A stretch of DNA of 64,000 nucleotides from Paenibacillus xylanilyticus (GTDB lineage Bacteria > Bacillota > Bacilli > Paenibacillales > Paenibacillaceae): the NCBI RefSeq assembly GCF_013359935.1, contig NZ_JABMCB010000170.1, forward strand, positions 124,001 through 188,000. The letters are read 5' to 3'. The notes below the pieces were generated by a model that was given only the letters and a program-made list of their open reading frames with translations, was not told where the DNA came from and did not search any database. The position numbers and the translations under genes are program-made. Shown here in pieces: positions 9,820 to 17,835 of this stretch. Positions within the stretch are counted from its first letter, which is position 1. The number at the start of each line of letters is the position of its first letter.

Positions 9820-11289
9820 CTATTCGGCAGAAGTTGTGAAGTCACATTCCTGCAGTGGAACCACCTTGGTTTTTTTGATCCATTTATAACCCAACCAGAG
9901 GATCAGGAATAAAGGTACACTCAGGTAAGCTACGAGAGCTCCGCTCCAATCAATTTGGTCACCCGTAAACGCCTGATAGTTCTGGCCGATGATGACGACA
10001 ATACAGAGCACAAAGGCGAAAATCGGTCCGAATGGGAACCAACGTGCGCGATAGGGCAGATCTTTCAAATCCCTGCCTTGAGCAACGTAAGCACGACGGA
10101 AGCGATAGTGGCTAATTGCTATCCCGAGCCAAGTAATAAACCCGCACATGCCTGATGCATTCAGCAGCCAGGTATACACAATACCATCGCCGAACAGGGA
10201 GGCGAGAAACGCCAGCATGCCAACAGCTGTGGTTACAAGCAGGGCATTCATCGGAATCCCTTTTTTATTCAGTCGTCCAAGGAAACGCGGTGCCTTGCCA
10301 TCACGGGCAAGAGCATAGAGGACCCGGCTTGAGGCGTACATGCCGGAGTTCCCGGCAGACAGCACAGAGGTCAGAATGACAGCATTCATGACTGAAGCTG
10401 CAATGGCGAGCCCGGCTTTTTCAAATACGAGCGTAAACGGACTGACACCGATGTTTTCCAGATCACCCTTCAGCAGGTTTGGATGAGTATACGGAATGAT
10501 CAAACTGATTACGGTGATCGCCAAAATGTAGAAGATCAGGATCCGCCAGAATACCTGCCGAATGGCACGAGGTACATTCTCACGCGGATTTTCACTCTCG
10601 CCGGCTGCTACACCAATCAGCTCGGTTCCCTGGAACGAGAACCCGGCAGCCATGAATACACCAAGCACAGCGAAGAATCCGCCATGGATCGGTGCATCGC
10701 CTACAGTAAAGTTGCTGAATCCGACTGCTTCTCCGCCCAGGATACCGAAGATCATAAGCACACCCACGGTAAGGAAGATAATGACGGTAGCAACCTTGAT
10801 AATGGCGAACCAGTACTCGGACTCTCCATAACCTTTAACGGATAATACATTTAGAGCAAAGATTAAGACAAGAAACAGCAGGCTCCATAACATGGATGAG
10901 CTGTCAGGGAACCAATATTTGATGAGTACCGTAGCCGCGGCCAGTTCGGCAGCAATGGTAACCGCCCAGTTGTACCAGAAATTCCAGCCCATGGCGAAGC
11001 CAAGTGCAGGATCAACGAAACGCGCAGCATACGTATTGAACGAACCGGAGTCAGGCATGAAAGTAGCCAGTTCTCCAAGGCTTGTCATCAGAAAATAAAC
11101 CATGATGCCTACGGCCGCATACGCAATCAGTGCACCACCCGGACCGGCTGTGGAGATGGCGGTGCCGCTTGCGAGGAACAATCCTGTACCGATGGAGCCA
11201 CCGAGGGCGATCATCGTCATATGCCGTGCACGCAATCCTTTTTTCAGGGAACCGTCTGTTGTTATTGTTTGTTTGTTGCGGTCTTGCAA
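9820..11289 (-). CDS. lysP: lysine-specific permease
   Basis: A 489-residue APC-superfamily (AAT group) amino-acid transporter with 12 predicted membrane segments that imports lysine by proton symport. The TTG at 11289 is chosen because GAAGGAG lies 8 bases upstream; the longer frame to 11346 runs into the terminator. The sequence follows E. coli LysP closely by memory: LKKGLRARHMTMIALGGSIG, SLGELATFMPDSGSF, GWNFWYNWAVTIAAELAAA, GFSFQGTELIGVAAGESENP, LSAGNSGMYASSRVLYALA. Substrate assignment is independently supported by the lysine riboswitch directly upstream, which would shut expression when lysine is plentiful. The gene appears monocistronic. Confidence 0.94.
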   Translation of the reverse strand: MQDRNKQTITTDGSLKKGLRARHMTMIALGGSIGTGLFLASGTAISTAGPGGALIAYAAVGIMVYFLMTSLGELATFMPDSGSFNTYAARFVDPALGFAMGWNFWYNWAVTIAAELAAATVLIKYWFPDSSSMLWSLLFLVLIFALNVLSVKGYGESEYWFAIIKVATVIIFLTVGVLMIFGILGGEAVGFSNFTVGDAPIHGGFFAVLGVFMAAGFSFQGTELIGVAAGESENPRENVPRAIRQVFWRILIFYILAITVISLIIPYTHPNLLKGDLENIGVSPFTLVFEKAGLAIAASVMNAVILTSVLSAGNSGMYASSRVLYALARDGKAPRFLGRLNKKGIPMNALLVTTAVGMLAFLASLFGDGIVYTWLLNASGMCGFITWLGIAISHYRFRRAYVAQGRDLKDLPYRARWFPFGPIFAFVLCIVVIIGQNYQAFTGDQIDWSGALVAYLSVPLFLILWLGYKWIKKTKVVPLQECDFTTSAE

Positions 11290-11345
11290 TGAAAACACTC
11301 CTTCACTCAGCGTACTGATGATATGGATCAATGAGGCTACACACA

Positions 11346-11622
11346 AAAGACCGCAGGCTTCAGCCCGCGGTCTTTATATCCATTGTCCGCACCTGTCCCA
11401 GATGTTATAAGATAGCTCAACACAGAAGAATTCATACCACCCAAGCTGGCTGGTTTGGATCTCTGTGACAGTTCTGTACCTTTCGGCAGCAGCCCCAACC
11501 GTACTGGACAACGTAAGGAACCGTCCAGCAGGCTTCGGCGGGTGCACCTTTCGGCTGATCTCATGAGCGGCTCCTTAGCGCCTCCTTCAGCTTACTGATC
11601 GCACCCGCGACCTCTACCTCAT
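11346..11622 (-). promoter_or_regulatory. lysine riboswitch (L-box) with intrinsic terminator
   Basis: Minus-strand leader of lysP. P1 is a 9-bp helix between 11614-11622 (ATGAGGTAG, RNA sense) and 11407-11415 (CTATCTTAT), including G-U pairs. Inside, in RNA order, are the L-box signature pieces AGAGGTCGCGGG, AGTAAGC, GCCGAAAGG, CGCCGAAGC, CTGCTGCCGAAAGG, CTGTCA and GAGCTATCT. A strong terminator follows: AAAGACCGC pairs with GCGGTCTTT between 11346 and 11375, then TTTTGTGT. These match the family that binds lysine and favours termination when lysine is bound. Confidence 0.93.
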
Positions 11623-11769
11623 CATCGTGGATGAGGTGTATCTATTGTCTATGAAATTATTGAATAGCAGAACGTTACATGCCATGTTCTGTTGCTCAAA
11701 CAGACATTCAGTATACCTTTCCTGTCTTCATCATGCAATAACAAAAGTTGGATGTTCCCCGAATGGGGA

Positions 11770-12912
11770 TTATTCCGTCTTTTTGTTGCGTCCAGCCATT
11801 TGCTGCCACACCGTACCAGCAGCCTGTTCGCCGGATTCAATTCGCTCGAGTGCCATCTTGGCCTGGAGGCTGACCTCAAACTCGGGGTCATCGGCTGCCT
11901 TCCGCAGAGCCTGTTCCGCTTCTTCGGTTCCCACTTCGTATAAGAAACGCGCTGCACGCCAGCGTACCAGTTTGCTGCTGTCGGTAAGTGTTGCTGTCAT
12001 CGCCGCGGTTGCAGCCGGGTCGCCGATGTCGGACAATGTATCTCCAGCGGTACGACGTACGGCGGGGGAGCTGTCCTTAAGTGCTTCATACAGTAATTCC
12101 ATGGCTTCCGGCGTACGAATGTCACCAAGATAAACAACGGCCAACCGGCGTATTTGCATCTTGCTGTCATGGAGGGCACGAGCCACAAGTGGCAGGCGTT
12201 CTTCCGTGGGTTCCATGCCGTCAAAGGCCGCGTAACGCACGTTCCAATCCTCACTGCTCAGCGCTTCTTCCAGTTCGGCACCTTCCAGCTGACGACGCCG
12301 TTCCACAAACTCTTCCGCTTTGGTACCATGCGCAATAGCCTGTTCGATGACTTGCTTCAGACGCTCCGGCGGGTAAGCGGCTTCCAGTTCCTGCTCAACC
12401 TCGCGGGCAATATCCGGCAGTTCACCATAACGCACACCATAATCGCTTAATTTGCGTTCCTTGATCAGGGTTGCGCTGGCGACTTCGGTAACAGCTTTAA
12501 CGAATCGATCGGATAGGGAGATCCGTTCCTCTTTGGCACCGGCCTTGACCCGAATCTGCATGGGTACACCACGGAAAAACTGAACGAACACCTGTGCTTC
12601 ACCAAAGTGCTCGCCTGATGCGTCTTCGGATTCAATCCAGTCCAGGTCAATTCCTTGTTGTCCCAGACGGCTCTGAACTTCTCCCAGAATGACAGACCAG
12701 TCTGCATTACCCTTGCGGTCCAGCGCAACGAAGTCTGTGGTATGAAATACACTTTTAACGCCAGGAATATGTAGCATCTGGCGGATAAATGCTGGAGCAG
12801 ACCGTTCATTGTCCAGCGTGTATGTTTTGCGGATCCCGTCCTCCAGACGTTCATCGAGGTGAAGCATCATTGTGTTGGGACTGGGCGTTGGTTCAATTGA
12901 AATAATATTCAT
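11770..12912 (-). CDS. CvfC-like protein: NifU/Nfu N-terminal domain plus HEAT repeats
   Basis: 380 cytosolic residues. The ATG at 12912 follows AGGAGGTTATGAACCG. Residues 1-85 (IISIEPTPSPNTMMLHLDE, AFIRQMLHIPGVKSVF, FVALDRKG) look like the Nfu N-terminal scaffold domain, but without the CxxC cluster-binding half. The second half has HEAT/PBS-lyase-like repeats (PLVARALHDSKMQIRRLAVVYLG, LLYEALKDSSPAVRRTAG, ALRKAADDPEFEVSLQAKMAL). This layout is that of the conserved virulence factor C family named from Staphylococcus aureus; the biochemical role is not established. It is divergent from the small gene at 13137. Confidence 0.85.
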   Translation of the reverse strand: MNIISIEPTPSPNTMMLHLDERLEDGIRKTYTLDNERSAPAFIRQMLHIPGVKSVFHTTDFVALDRKGNADWSVILGEVQSRLGQQGIDLDWIESEDASGEHFGEAQVFVQFFRGVPMQIRVKAGAKEERISLSDRFVKAVTEVASATLIKERKLSDYGVRYGELPDIAREVEQELEAAYPPERLKQVIEQAIAHGTKAEEFVERRRQLEGAELEEALSSEDWNVRYAAFDGMEPTEERLPLVARALHDSKMQIRRLAVVYLGDIRTPEAMELLYEALKDSSPAVRRTAGDTLSDIGDPAATAAMTATLTDSSKLVRWRAARFLYEVGTEEAEQALRKAADDPEFEVSLQAKMALERIESGEQAAGTVWQQMAGRNKKTE

Positions 12913-13136
12913 CGGTTCATAACCTCCTGTACCGGATTCTACATTAAAGTTCCCGTGATAGAACGGGTATACTCCTATTTTACATGAATGGGCGCAAACT
13001 GCGAAATGGTTGATGAACCTTACATAGTTGTGTGAGAAGTACTAAGATTGTTAACACTTCTTTCATGTTCACTCACAAACATTTTTAAATGAAGATTGGC
13101 ACAATAAATAGAATGAATCAACTGGAGGTAACAGCT

Positions 13137-13601
13137 ATGGAACGTATAACCGTACTTTCGGACGGAAACCGCGGTATTGCTTATGAGAATATTATTGAAA
13201 TGTTCAATCAATGGATAGTGGAAGGGCAGGAAATATCCATTCGGGACAAAGAACAAAACGAGAAGAAGCGCCCGATAGCCACTTGGGAAAAATCACGTTA
13301 CTGTATTATCGATTACATGGATGCCAGCCAAGCGATCTCTGCATCCAATGCAATCCGGGCCTTTTTGCCGCAGATTCCTCTGCTGGTCATTACGGATTTT
13401 CAATCGTTAATTCGCAGACAGCATTTGCAGCAGGTCACGGGTAACGGCGTTATCAAAATGATTCTGTGGAATCAACGTGAACCACATCAACTCATGTTGG
13501 ACATGCAGGAGTGGTTGCACTCCACGCTACAGAATCATGAAGAGGCCATGCCCTCCGCCGTGTCGATTCAAAAATTCACACGGAGAGGGCATGGCCATTA
13601 G
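13137..13601 (+). CDS. hypothetical protein
   Basis: 154 residues. The ATG at 13137 has GGAGG 8 bases upstream. I do not recognise the family. No signal peptide or membrane segment is visible. A central stretch (RYCIIDYMDASQAIS ... FLPQIPLLVITDFQ) has the alternating strand/helix look of a receiver or P-loop-like core, but there is no conserved phospho-acceptor or Walker motif. The 3' end of the gene is embedded in a long inverted repeat. It is convergent with the response-regulator gene at 13617-14315, 15 bases away. Confidence 0.65.
   Translation: MERITVLSDGNRGIAYENIIEMFNQWIVEGQEISIRDKEQNEKKRPIATWEKSRYCIIDYMDASQAISASNAIRAFLPQIPLLVITDFQSLIRRQHLQQVTGNGVIKMILWNQREPHQLMLDMQEWLHSTLQNHEEAMPSAVSIQKFTRRGHGH
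13544..13596. repeat. 18-bp inverted repeat across the 3' end of the small gene
   Basis: GGCCATGCCCTC (13544-13555) and CCGTGT (13558-13563) pair with ACACGG (13578-13583) and GAGGGCATGGCC (13585-13596), with one small bulge and a 14-base loop. It lies in the gap side of two convergent genes and overlaps the last codons of the first. No long T run follows on either strand, so a simple terminator role is uncertain. Confidence 0.75.
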
Positions 13602-13616
13602 ATAGGCTTATTTAGA

Positions 13617-14315
13617 TCACATCACATACTTATAGCCTGTCCCCCAAACAGTTTTGATATAGCGGGGATTTTTGGGATCAGGTTCAATTTTTTTTCGCAA
13701 ACTGGAGATGTGTACATCAATGGTACGATCCAAATAGGCTCGCTCCGAACCTTTGATTCGGTCCATGAGTTCATTACGGGTAAATACTTTCCCTGGATTC
13801 CTGTACAATTCCTTCATAATCTCAAATTCAATATGAGTGACCTCGATCTCCACTCCATTCACAAAAAGGGTTCGTCTATATTCATTTACACTCACATGCC
13901 CCGTATCTTCGGACGGCTTATCCTCTTTTGCCGGTTTATCGGGATAGGAGATGGCGGATCTGCGCAGCAGTGCCTTGATTCGTGCGTCGAGCTCCTTCAG
14001 ACTAAAAGGCTTACACAAGAAGTCGTCAGCGCCATTGTGCAATGCTCTGAGCCGGTCATTCAGCATCGTACTGGCAGAAATCATGAGAATGGGTACAGTG
14101 GAATGCTGGCGAAATGCATCTACCAGATCATTTCCATCCATTTCGGGCAGCATCAGGTCAGTGACAACAATATCCGGTTGGAACCGTGGGAAAAGTTGAA
14201 GTGCCTCACGGGCATGATGAACCCGTTCTGTTATGTATCCTTCCTCCTCAAGAAAGAAAGCAATCATGTCAGCCAGATTTTTCTCATCTTCTATAAGAAG
14301 TACTTTGATAGACAT
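13617..14315 (-). CDS. OmpR/PhoB-family response regulator
   Basis: 232 residues. The ATG at 14315 is preferred because AGGAG is 10 bases upstream; a GTG at 14324 is only 1 base from it. The receiver domain (1-120) has the acidic pocket (LLIEDEK), phospho-acceptor Asp53 in IVVTDLMLPEMDG, a Ser/Thr switch (MISAS) and Lys in LCKPFSLKEL. The C-terminal winged helix (about 135-232) has the recognition segment RTIDVHISSLRKKIEPDPKNPRYIKT, interrupted only by short linkers. It is probably the partner of the large histidine kinase transcribed divergently from 14657, although the two are not in one operon as is usual. Confidence 0.92.
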   Translation of the reverse strand: MSIKVLLIEDEKNLADMIAFFLEEEGYITERVHHAREALQLFPRFQPDIVVTDLMLPEMDGNDLVDAFRQHSTVPILMISASTMLNDRLRALHNGADDFLCKPFSLKELDARIKALLRRSAISYPDKPAKEDKPSEDTGHVSVNEYRRTLFVNGVEIEVTHIEFEIMKELYRNPGKVFTRNELMDRIKGSERAYLDRTIDVHISSLRKKIEPDPKNPRYIKTVWGTGYKYVM

Positions 14316-14609
14316 AGAGGTCACACTCCTGGTGAAAAGAATTTGTTAAGAAATTACTAAAAAAACGCTGTGTTTTGTGTAGAAATACCACAAATTTTTT
14401 AATGTTTATATTCCAAAATATAGGTTGTATATGTAGGGGAGTACAAACTCGAGCAGAACTTCAGTATTTTACCATAGCTGTGTCTATTTTGCCGATAAAT
14501 CAAATTTTGCCAACGAAAAAACCTTGTGATAATTACAGTATAATGTATCTGGGGGAAATGAGGAAAGAAAAGTAGGCAGAACGGCTCTAGCTTATAGGAG
14601 GAACCAACG
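14316..14609. other. intergenic region between divergent regulator and kinase genes
   Basis: An AT-rich stretch with no convincing protein. A direct repeat on the minus strand, TTAGTA and TTAACA spaced by 5 bases (14344-14360), lies just upstream of the regulator gene. A TATAAT-like box at 14539-14544 could be the kinase promoter's -10, but I see no good -35 in front of it. Confidence 0.4.
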
Positions 14610-14669
14610 TTGTTGTTAAACTGGGAGAAAGAAACGAACCAAGAGGACTTCAGCCCATGCTTAAGTTAA
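14610..14669 (+). CDS. possible 19-codon leader ORF overlapping the kinase start
   Basis: A TTG at 14610 lies 8 bases after a strong AGGAGG (14596-14601). The frame encodes 19 residues (MLLNWEKETN...) and stops at TAA 14667-14669, past the kinase ATG at 14657. This could be a translational-coupling leader. It could equally be a relic, or a hint that the kinase has a frameshifted longer start. No coding signature can be judged at this length. Confidence 0.25.
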   Translation: MLLNWEKETNQEDFSPCLS

Positions 14670-17503
14670 AGGCAGCCCAAATGCTGGGATGGGTGATAGA
14701 AAAGCTTCGGATTGCATGGATCGGTACCGTGATCCTGATTGTGCTTGGAACGCTAGGGAGCATCTATCCACTAACGTTGTTTTATGGCGTCCAATTGATG
14801 TTTGGCAGTGCAGCTGCACTTGTTGCCCTGCGTTTGCATGGCGGCATCTATGGATTTATTACCGTGACTGCAATCAGTGGACTACACCTGTTGTATACAG
14901 GGCCAACTTCACATAGTTTATATATGATTTGTGCTCATTTCATTGAATTGATCTGGATGCTGGGATGGCAGATCCGCTGGAAAAACGGAAGTATCATGAA
15001 GGCGAATGCTGTATTCTGGGTCGTTATGTTATTGCCTGTGTTAGGTTATGGGCACTTCATCCTAAACGTAAATTTGGACGATGTAAAGTATGCATATATG
15101 CATATCGCTGTAATCAGCATGGTTAACGCGTTGATCGCTGGATTAGTGGTAGACTTCTGGATTACCAATGGCGAGTCGCAATCGAAGAGGACAGGCACGA
15201 TCCCTCTGAGCAGAATTGCTTTTAAATACGTAGTTGTTTTTGTTGTGGTTGTATCTCTTTTTCTTTTATCTGCGGACAGCCGCAGACAGTTAAATCAAAT
15301 TAACGAGAATATTGTATTTAATTTGGAGCATGCTTCGAATGCAGTGATTCAGGATTTGGACGAGCGATATTTAACGATTCAGAATATGCAGCAGAGCATG
15401 GTGCGTTATCATCATCTTTTAGATGTGAATGTGATTATTCTGGATATCCATAATCGGGTGATTGCCTCCGGACTGGATAGCTTACAGATTGGCGAATATC
15501 TGAATACGGGCAATTATCGTTATTTAAGGGAAGGGCAATCCTCCATTATCTTTCGTCCAGGAGATGCTTATTACAGTGATGCGCTCACCTACTGGAAACA
15601 TGCTTCATTTATCTATAAGGCGGATATGTCTTCGGGCTTACCCTATAGTGTCTTTGTGGAGACTAGTTCGGCCAATTATTATCCCCGGATTGAATCCATC
15701 TATCTTACAACACTTCAAAGCCTGTTTCTCATTTTTGTAACTTCCATGGTTGTGGCCGCTCCTTTGAGCAAAAAGGTTGTAAGTCCTCTGATCAGACTCA
15801 CCCGGATGACAGGTTTACTCCCGAGGCTGTTATTTCGAAACGGCAAGATGGATTGGCCAACAAGTCATGTCACCGAGGTTCAAATTCTGATCGGCAATCT
15901 GCGTAAAATGGCAGATGTTCTTCTGGAGCAATTCGAGCAGATTCGTCAGGATAAGTTGACGCTGGAAGACAGGGTTCGTGCACGGACCAAGGAATTGAAA
16001 AATAGCGAGGAGATCAAACGGGCCATCATCGATTCATCGATTGATGCCATTATTGCTGTGGATTCCAACGGGTTGATCATTGAGTTCAATCCCGAAGCCG
16101 AAAGGATGTTTGGATTGAAACGGGAAGAGGTCATCCTTGAGACTGATGCACCATCCCTTTTTCAGGGAGCGAGTTGTATGGAAATCAAAAAAATGCTGGA
16201 AAGATTCGAATATATTCAAGGCAAGCGGCATGCAAACGTCGAGGAGATTTCAGGCATACGCAGAGATGGTTCTGTATTTCCCATTGAATACAAAATTGTG
16301 GAAATTCAACTGGGTAACAATGAAAAGCTGTATAACCTCTTCATCAAGGATATTACCGATAAGACAAGAGCAGAAGAAGAACGTGTGCGCCATGCGCTTG
16401 CGCTGGAGAGACTGAATACAGAGCTGTTTAATGAGAAAATCGCCATTCAGGAACAGCGTGATATTAGTGAACACTTTATTGAGTCGGTCCGGGAAGGGCT
16501 TGTCATGTCAGATCGCTCCGGTACCATCACCATCGTTAATCGAAGGATAGAAAAGATGTTCGGCCTCGGCAACTTCCTGGGCAGATCCATTGAAGAATTT
16601 GCCCAAGCCATTGATCAGGTTGTCTTAACGGATGATTTCAATCTGGTGGAGCAAACGAAGGCATTTTTACATGGGGAACGTTCCTTCGTGGAGACTGAAT
16701 TTATATTTAATAATATGGAGAAAAGTGTGTTCTCCCTCTATATCAAGCAAGTGGATGTACCTGGCAAAAACCATGGGTTCCTGCTTGTATTCCGTGACCG
16801 TACGGAAGAAGAACGTCTGAACCGGATGAAAAACGAGTTGATCAGTGTGGTGTCCCATGAGCTGCGGACGCCCGTAGCCACCATCATGGGTTATGTGGAA
16901 TTAATGATGATGTATGATTTACCCGCTTCACAGCGTCAGGAATTCATGGAAACCATCTCGTCGGAGGGCAGCCGGCTGAGCAGCCTGCTTGATGACGTAC
17001 TGGATATCCAGCGTCTGGACAACGATGGTATGACTTATCATATGACCTATGTACCTCTGCTCGAATTGATTGAGGGGGTTGCCGAGCAATGGAATATCAA
17101 ATCGGTTCAGCGCATTTATGTGCATGCCTTTAACGGTGACTTCTTTGCGTATGCGGACCAGAACCGGATGGTTCAGGTCCTTCATAACCTGGTTGGCAAT
17201 GCAGTCAAATATTCGCCTGGAACAGACCGGATTGACATCACCCTGTGGGAAGAAGACGAATGGATATGCATCGATGTGCGTGATTACGGAATAGGCATAC
17301 CGGAGAACGTGCAGGACATGCTGTTTACCAAGTTTTATCGTGTTGATAACTCGGACCACAGGCAGATCGGGGGAACCGGACTTGGACTGTATATCTCACG
17401 TAAAATTGTGGAAGACCATCATGGAACGCTTACGTTTTTATCTGCATCTGACAAAGGAAGTACATTCAAGATTCGATTGCCAAAGCAGGAGGATCTTCTG
17501 TAG
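14657..17503 (+). CDS. multi-PAS membrane sensor histidine kinase
   Basis: 948 residues. The ATG at 14657 has its own AGAGGA 9 bases upstream. Residues 1-175 form about five membrane helices. A further helix near 190-205 leads into an extracellular segment (about 210-350, single-Cache-like: NENIVFNLEHASNAVIQDLDER ... NVIILDIHNRVIASGLD in pieces) and a returning helix near 355-375. Two PAS domains follow (IIDSSIDAIIAVDSNG; FIESVREGLVMSDRSG), then HisKA with phospho-acceptor His734 in VVSHELRTPVATIMGY, then HATPase with N box (LHNLVGNAVKYS), G1 (DYGIGIPE) and G2 (GGTGLGLYIS). It senses an unknown signal and likely phosphorylates the divergent OmpR-type regulator. Confidence 0.92.
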   Translation: MLKLKAAQMLGWVIEKLRIAWIGTVILIVLGTLGSIYPLTLFYGVQLMFGSAAALVALRLHGGIYGFITVTAISGLHLLYTGPTSHSLYMICAHFIELIWMLGWQIRWKNGSIMKANAVFWVVMLLPVLGYGHFILNVNLDDVKYAYMHIAVISMVNALIAGLVVDFWITNGESQSKRTGTIPLSRIAFKYVVVFVVVVSLFLLSADSRRQLNQINENIVFNLEHASNAVIQDLDERYLTIQNMQQSMVRYHHLLDVNVIILDIHNRVIASGLDSLQIGEYLNTGNYRYLREGQSSIIFRPGDAYYSDALTYWKHASFIYKADMSSGLPYSVFVETSSANYYPRIESIYLTTLQSLFLIFVTSMVVAAPLSKKVVSPLIRLTRMTGLLPRLLFRNGKMDWPTSHVTEVQILIGNLRKMADVLLEQFEQIRQDKLTLEDRVRARTKELKNSEEIKRAIIDSSIDAIIAVDSNGLIIEFNPEAERMFGLKREEVILETDAPSLFQGASCMEIKKMLERFEYIQGKRHANVEEISGIRRDGSVFPIEYKIVEIQLGNNEKLYNLFIKDITDKTRAEEERVRHALALERLNTELFNEKIAIQEQRDISEHFIESVREGLVMSDRSGTITIVNRRIEKMFGLGNFLGRSIEEFAQAIDQVVLTDDFNLVEQTKAFLHGERSFVETEFIFNNMEKSVFSLYIKQVDVPGKNHGFLLVFRDRTEEERLNRMKNELISVVSHELRTPVATIMGYVELMMMYDLPASQRQEFMETISSEGSRLSSLLDDVLDIQRLDNDGMTYHMTYVPLLELIEGVAEQWNIKSVQRIYVHAFNGDFFAYADQNRMVQVLHNLVGNAVKYSPGTDRIDITLWEEDEWICIDVRDYGIGIPENVQDMLFTKFYRVDNSDHRQIGGTGLGLYISRKIVEDHHGTLTFLSASDKGSTFKIRLPKQEDLL

Positions 17504-17521
17504 GCAAAATGTCAGATCCTC

Positions 17522-17575
17522 AAGCCTTTATTTTTCAGTGAACGATATGCTGAAGGATAAGGGCTTTTTTGTTTT
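17522..17575 (+). terminator. rho-independent terminator
   Basis: AAGCCTTTAT (17522-17531) pairs with ATAAGGGCTT with a G-U pair, plus an inner TTCAG/CTGAA helix, followed by TTTTTTGTTTTT. It ends the kinase gene. Confidence 0.75.
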
Positions 17576-17664
17576 TAAATTTTCAGGATAAAAAAACATG
17601 ATCTTTTGCAAACTGTCTATAGAGCCATAATTTGCATTCGTTTCAAAAGGAGGATGGCAGGTAT

Positions 17665-17769
17665 ATGTTTCGCAAACAGGAGAAAACGCTCATTATTGTC
17701 TGCCTGGTCGCAGCAGTTGTCGTACTGTATGCCGTTGTGAAGAGTATCATCCGTATCATGAGTTATTAA
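17665..17769 (+). CDS. 34-residue single-span membrane protein upstream of cydA
   Basis: ATG 17665 to TAA 17769, preceded by AAAGGAGG. The product is a basic N-terminus (MFRKQEK), one hydrophobic helix (TLIIVCLVAAVVVLYAVV) and a basic C-terminal tail (KSIIRIMSY), typical of a real micro-membrane protein. It lies 66 bases before cydA in the same direction. A role with the oxidase is possible, but I recognise no family. Confidence 0.55.
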   Translation: MFRKQEKTLIIVCLVAAVVVLYAVVKSIIRIMSY

Positions 17770-17835
17770 GATTTCGGACAAACGAGTGCAAGAGAACTGT
17801 ACATAAAGACTAATGTTGAAGAGGAGTTGTCACCC

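Noticed and set aside
11627..12133. 168-codon plus-strand frame over the CvfC-like gene
   Set aside because: Fully antisense to a gene with clear domain structure and a proper start.
14375..14575. 66-codon frame between the regulator and kinase genes
   Set aside because: No ribosome site, no recognisable protein features, AT-rich composition.
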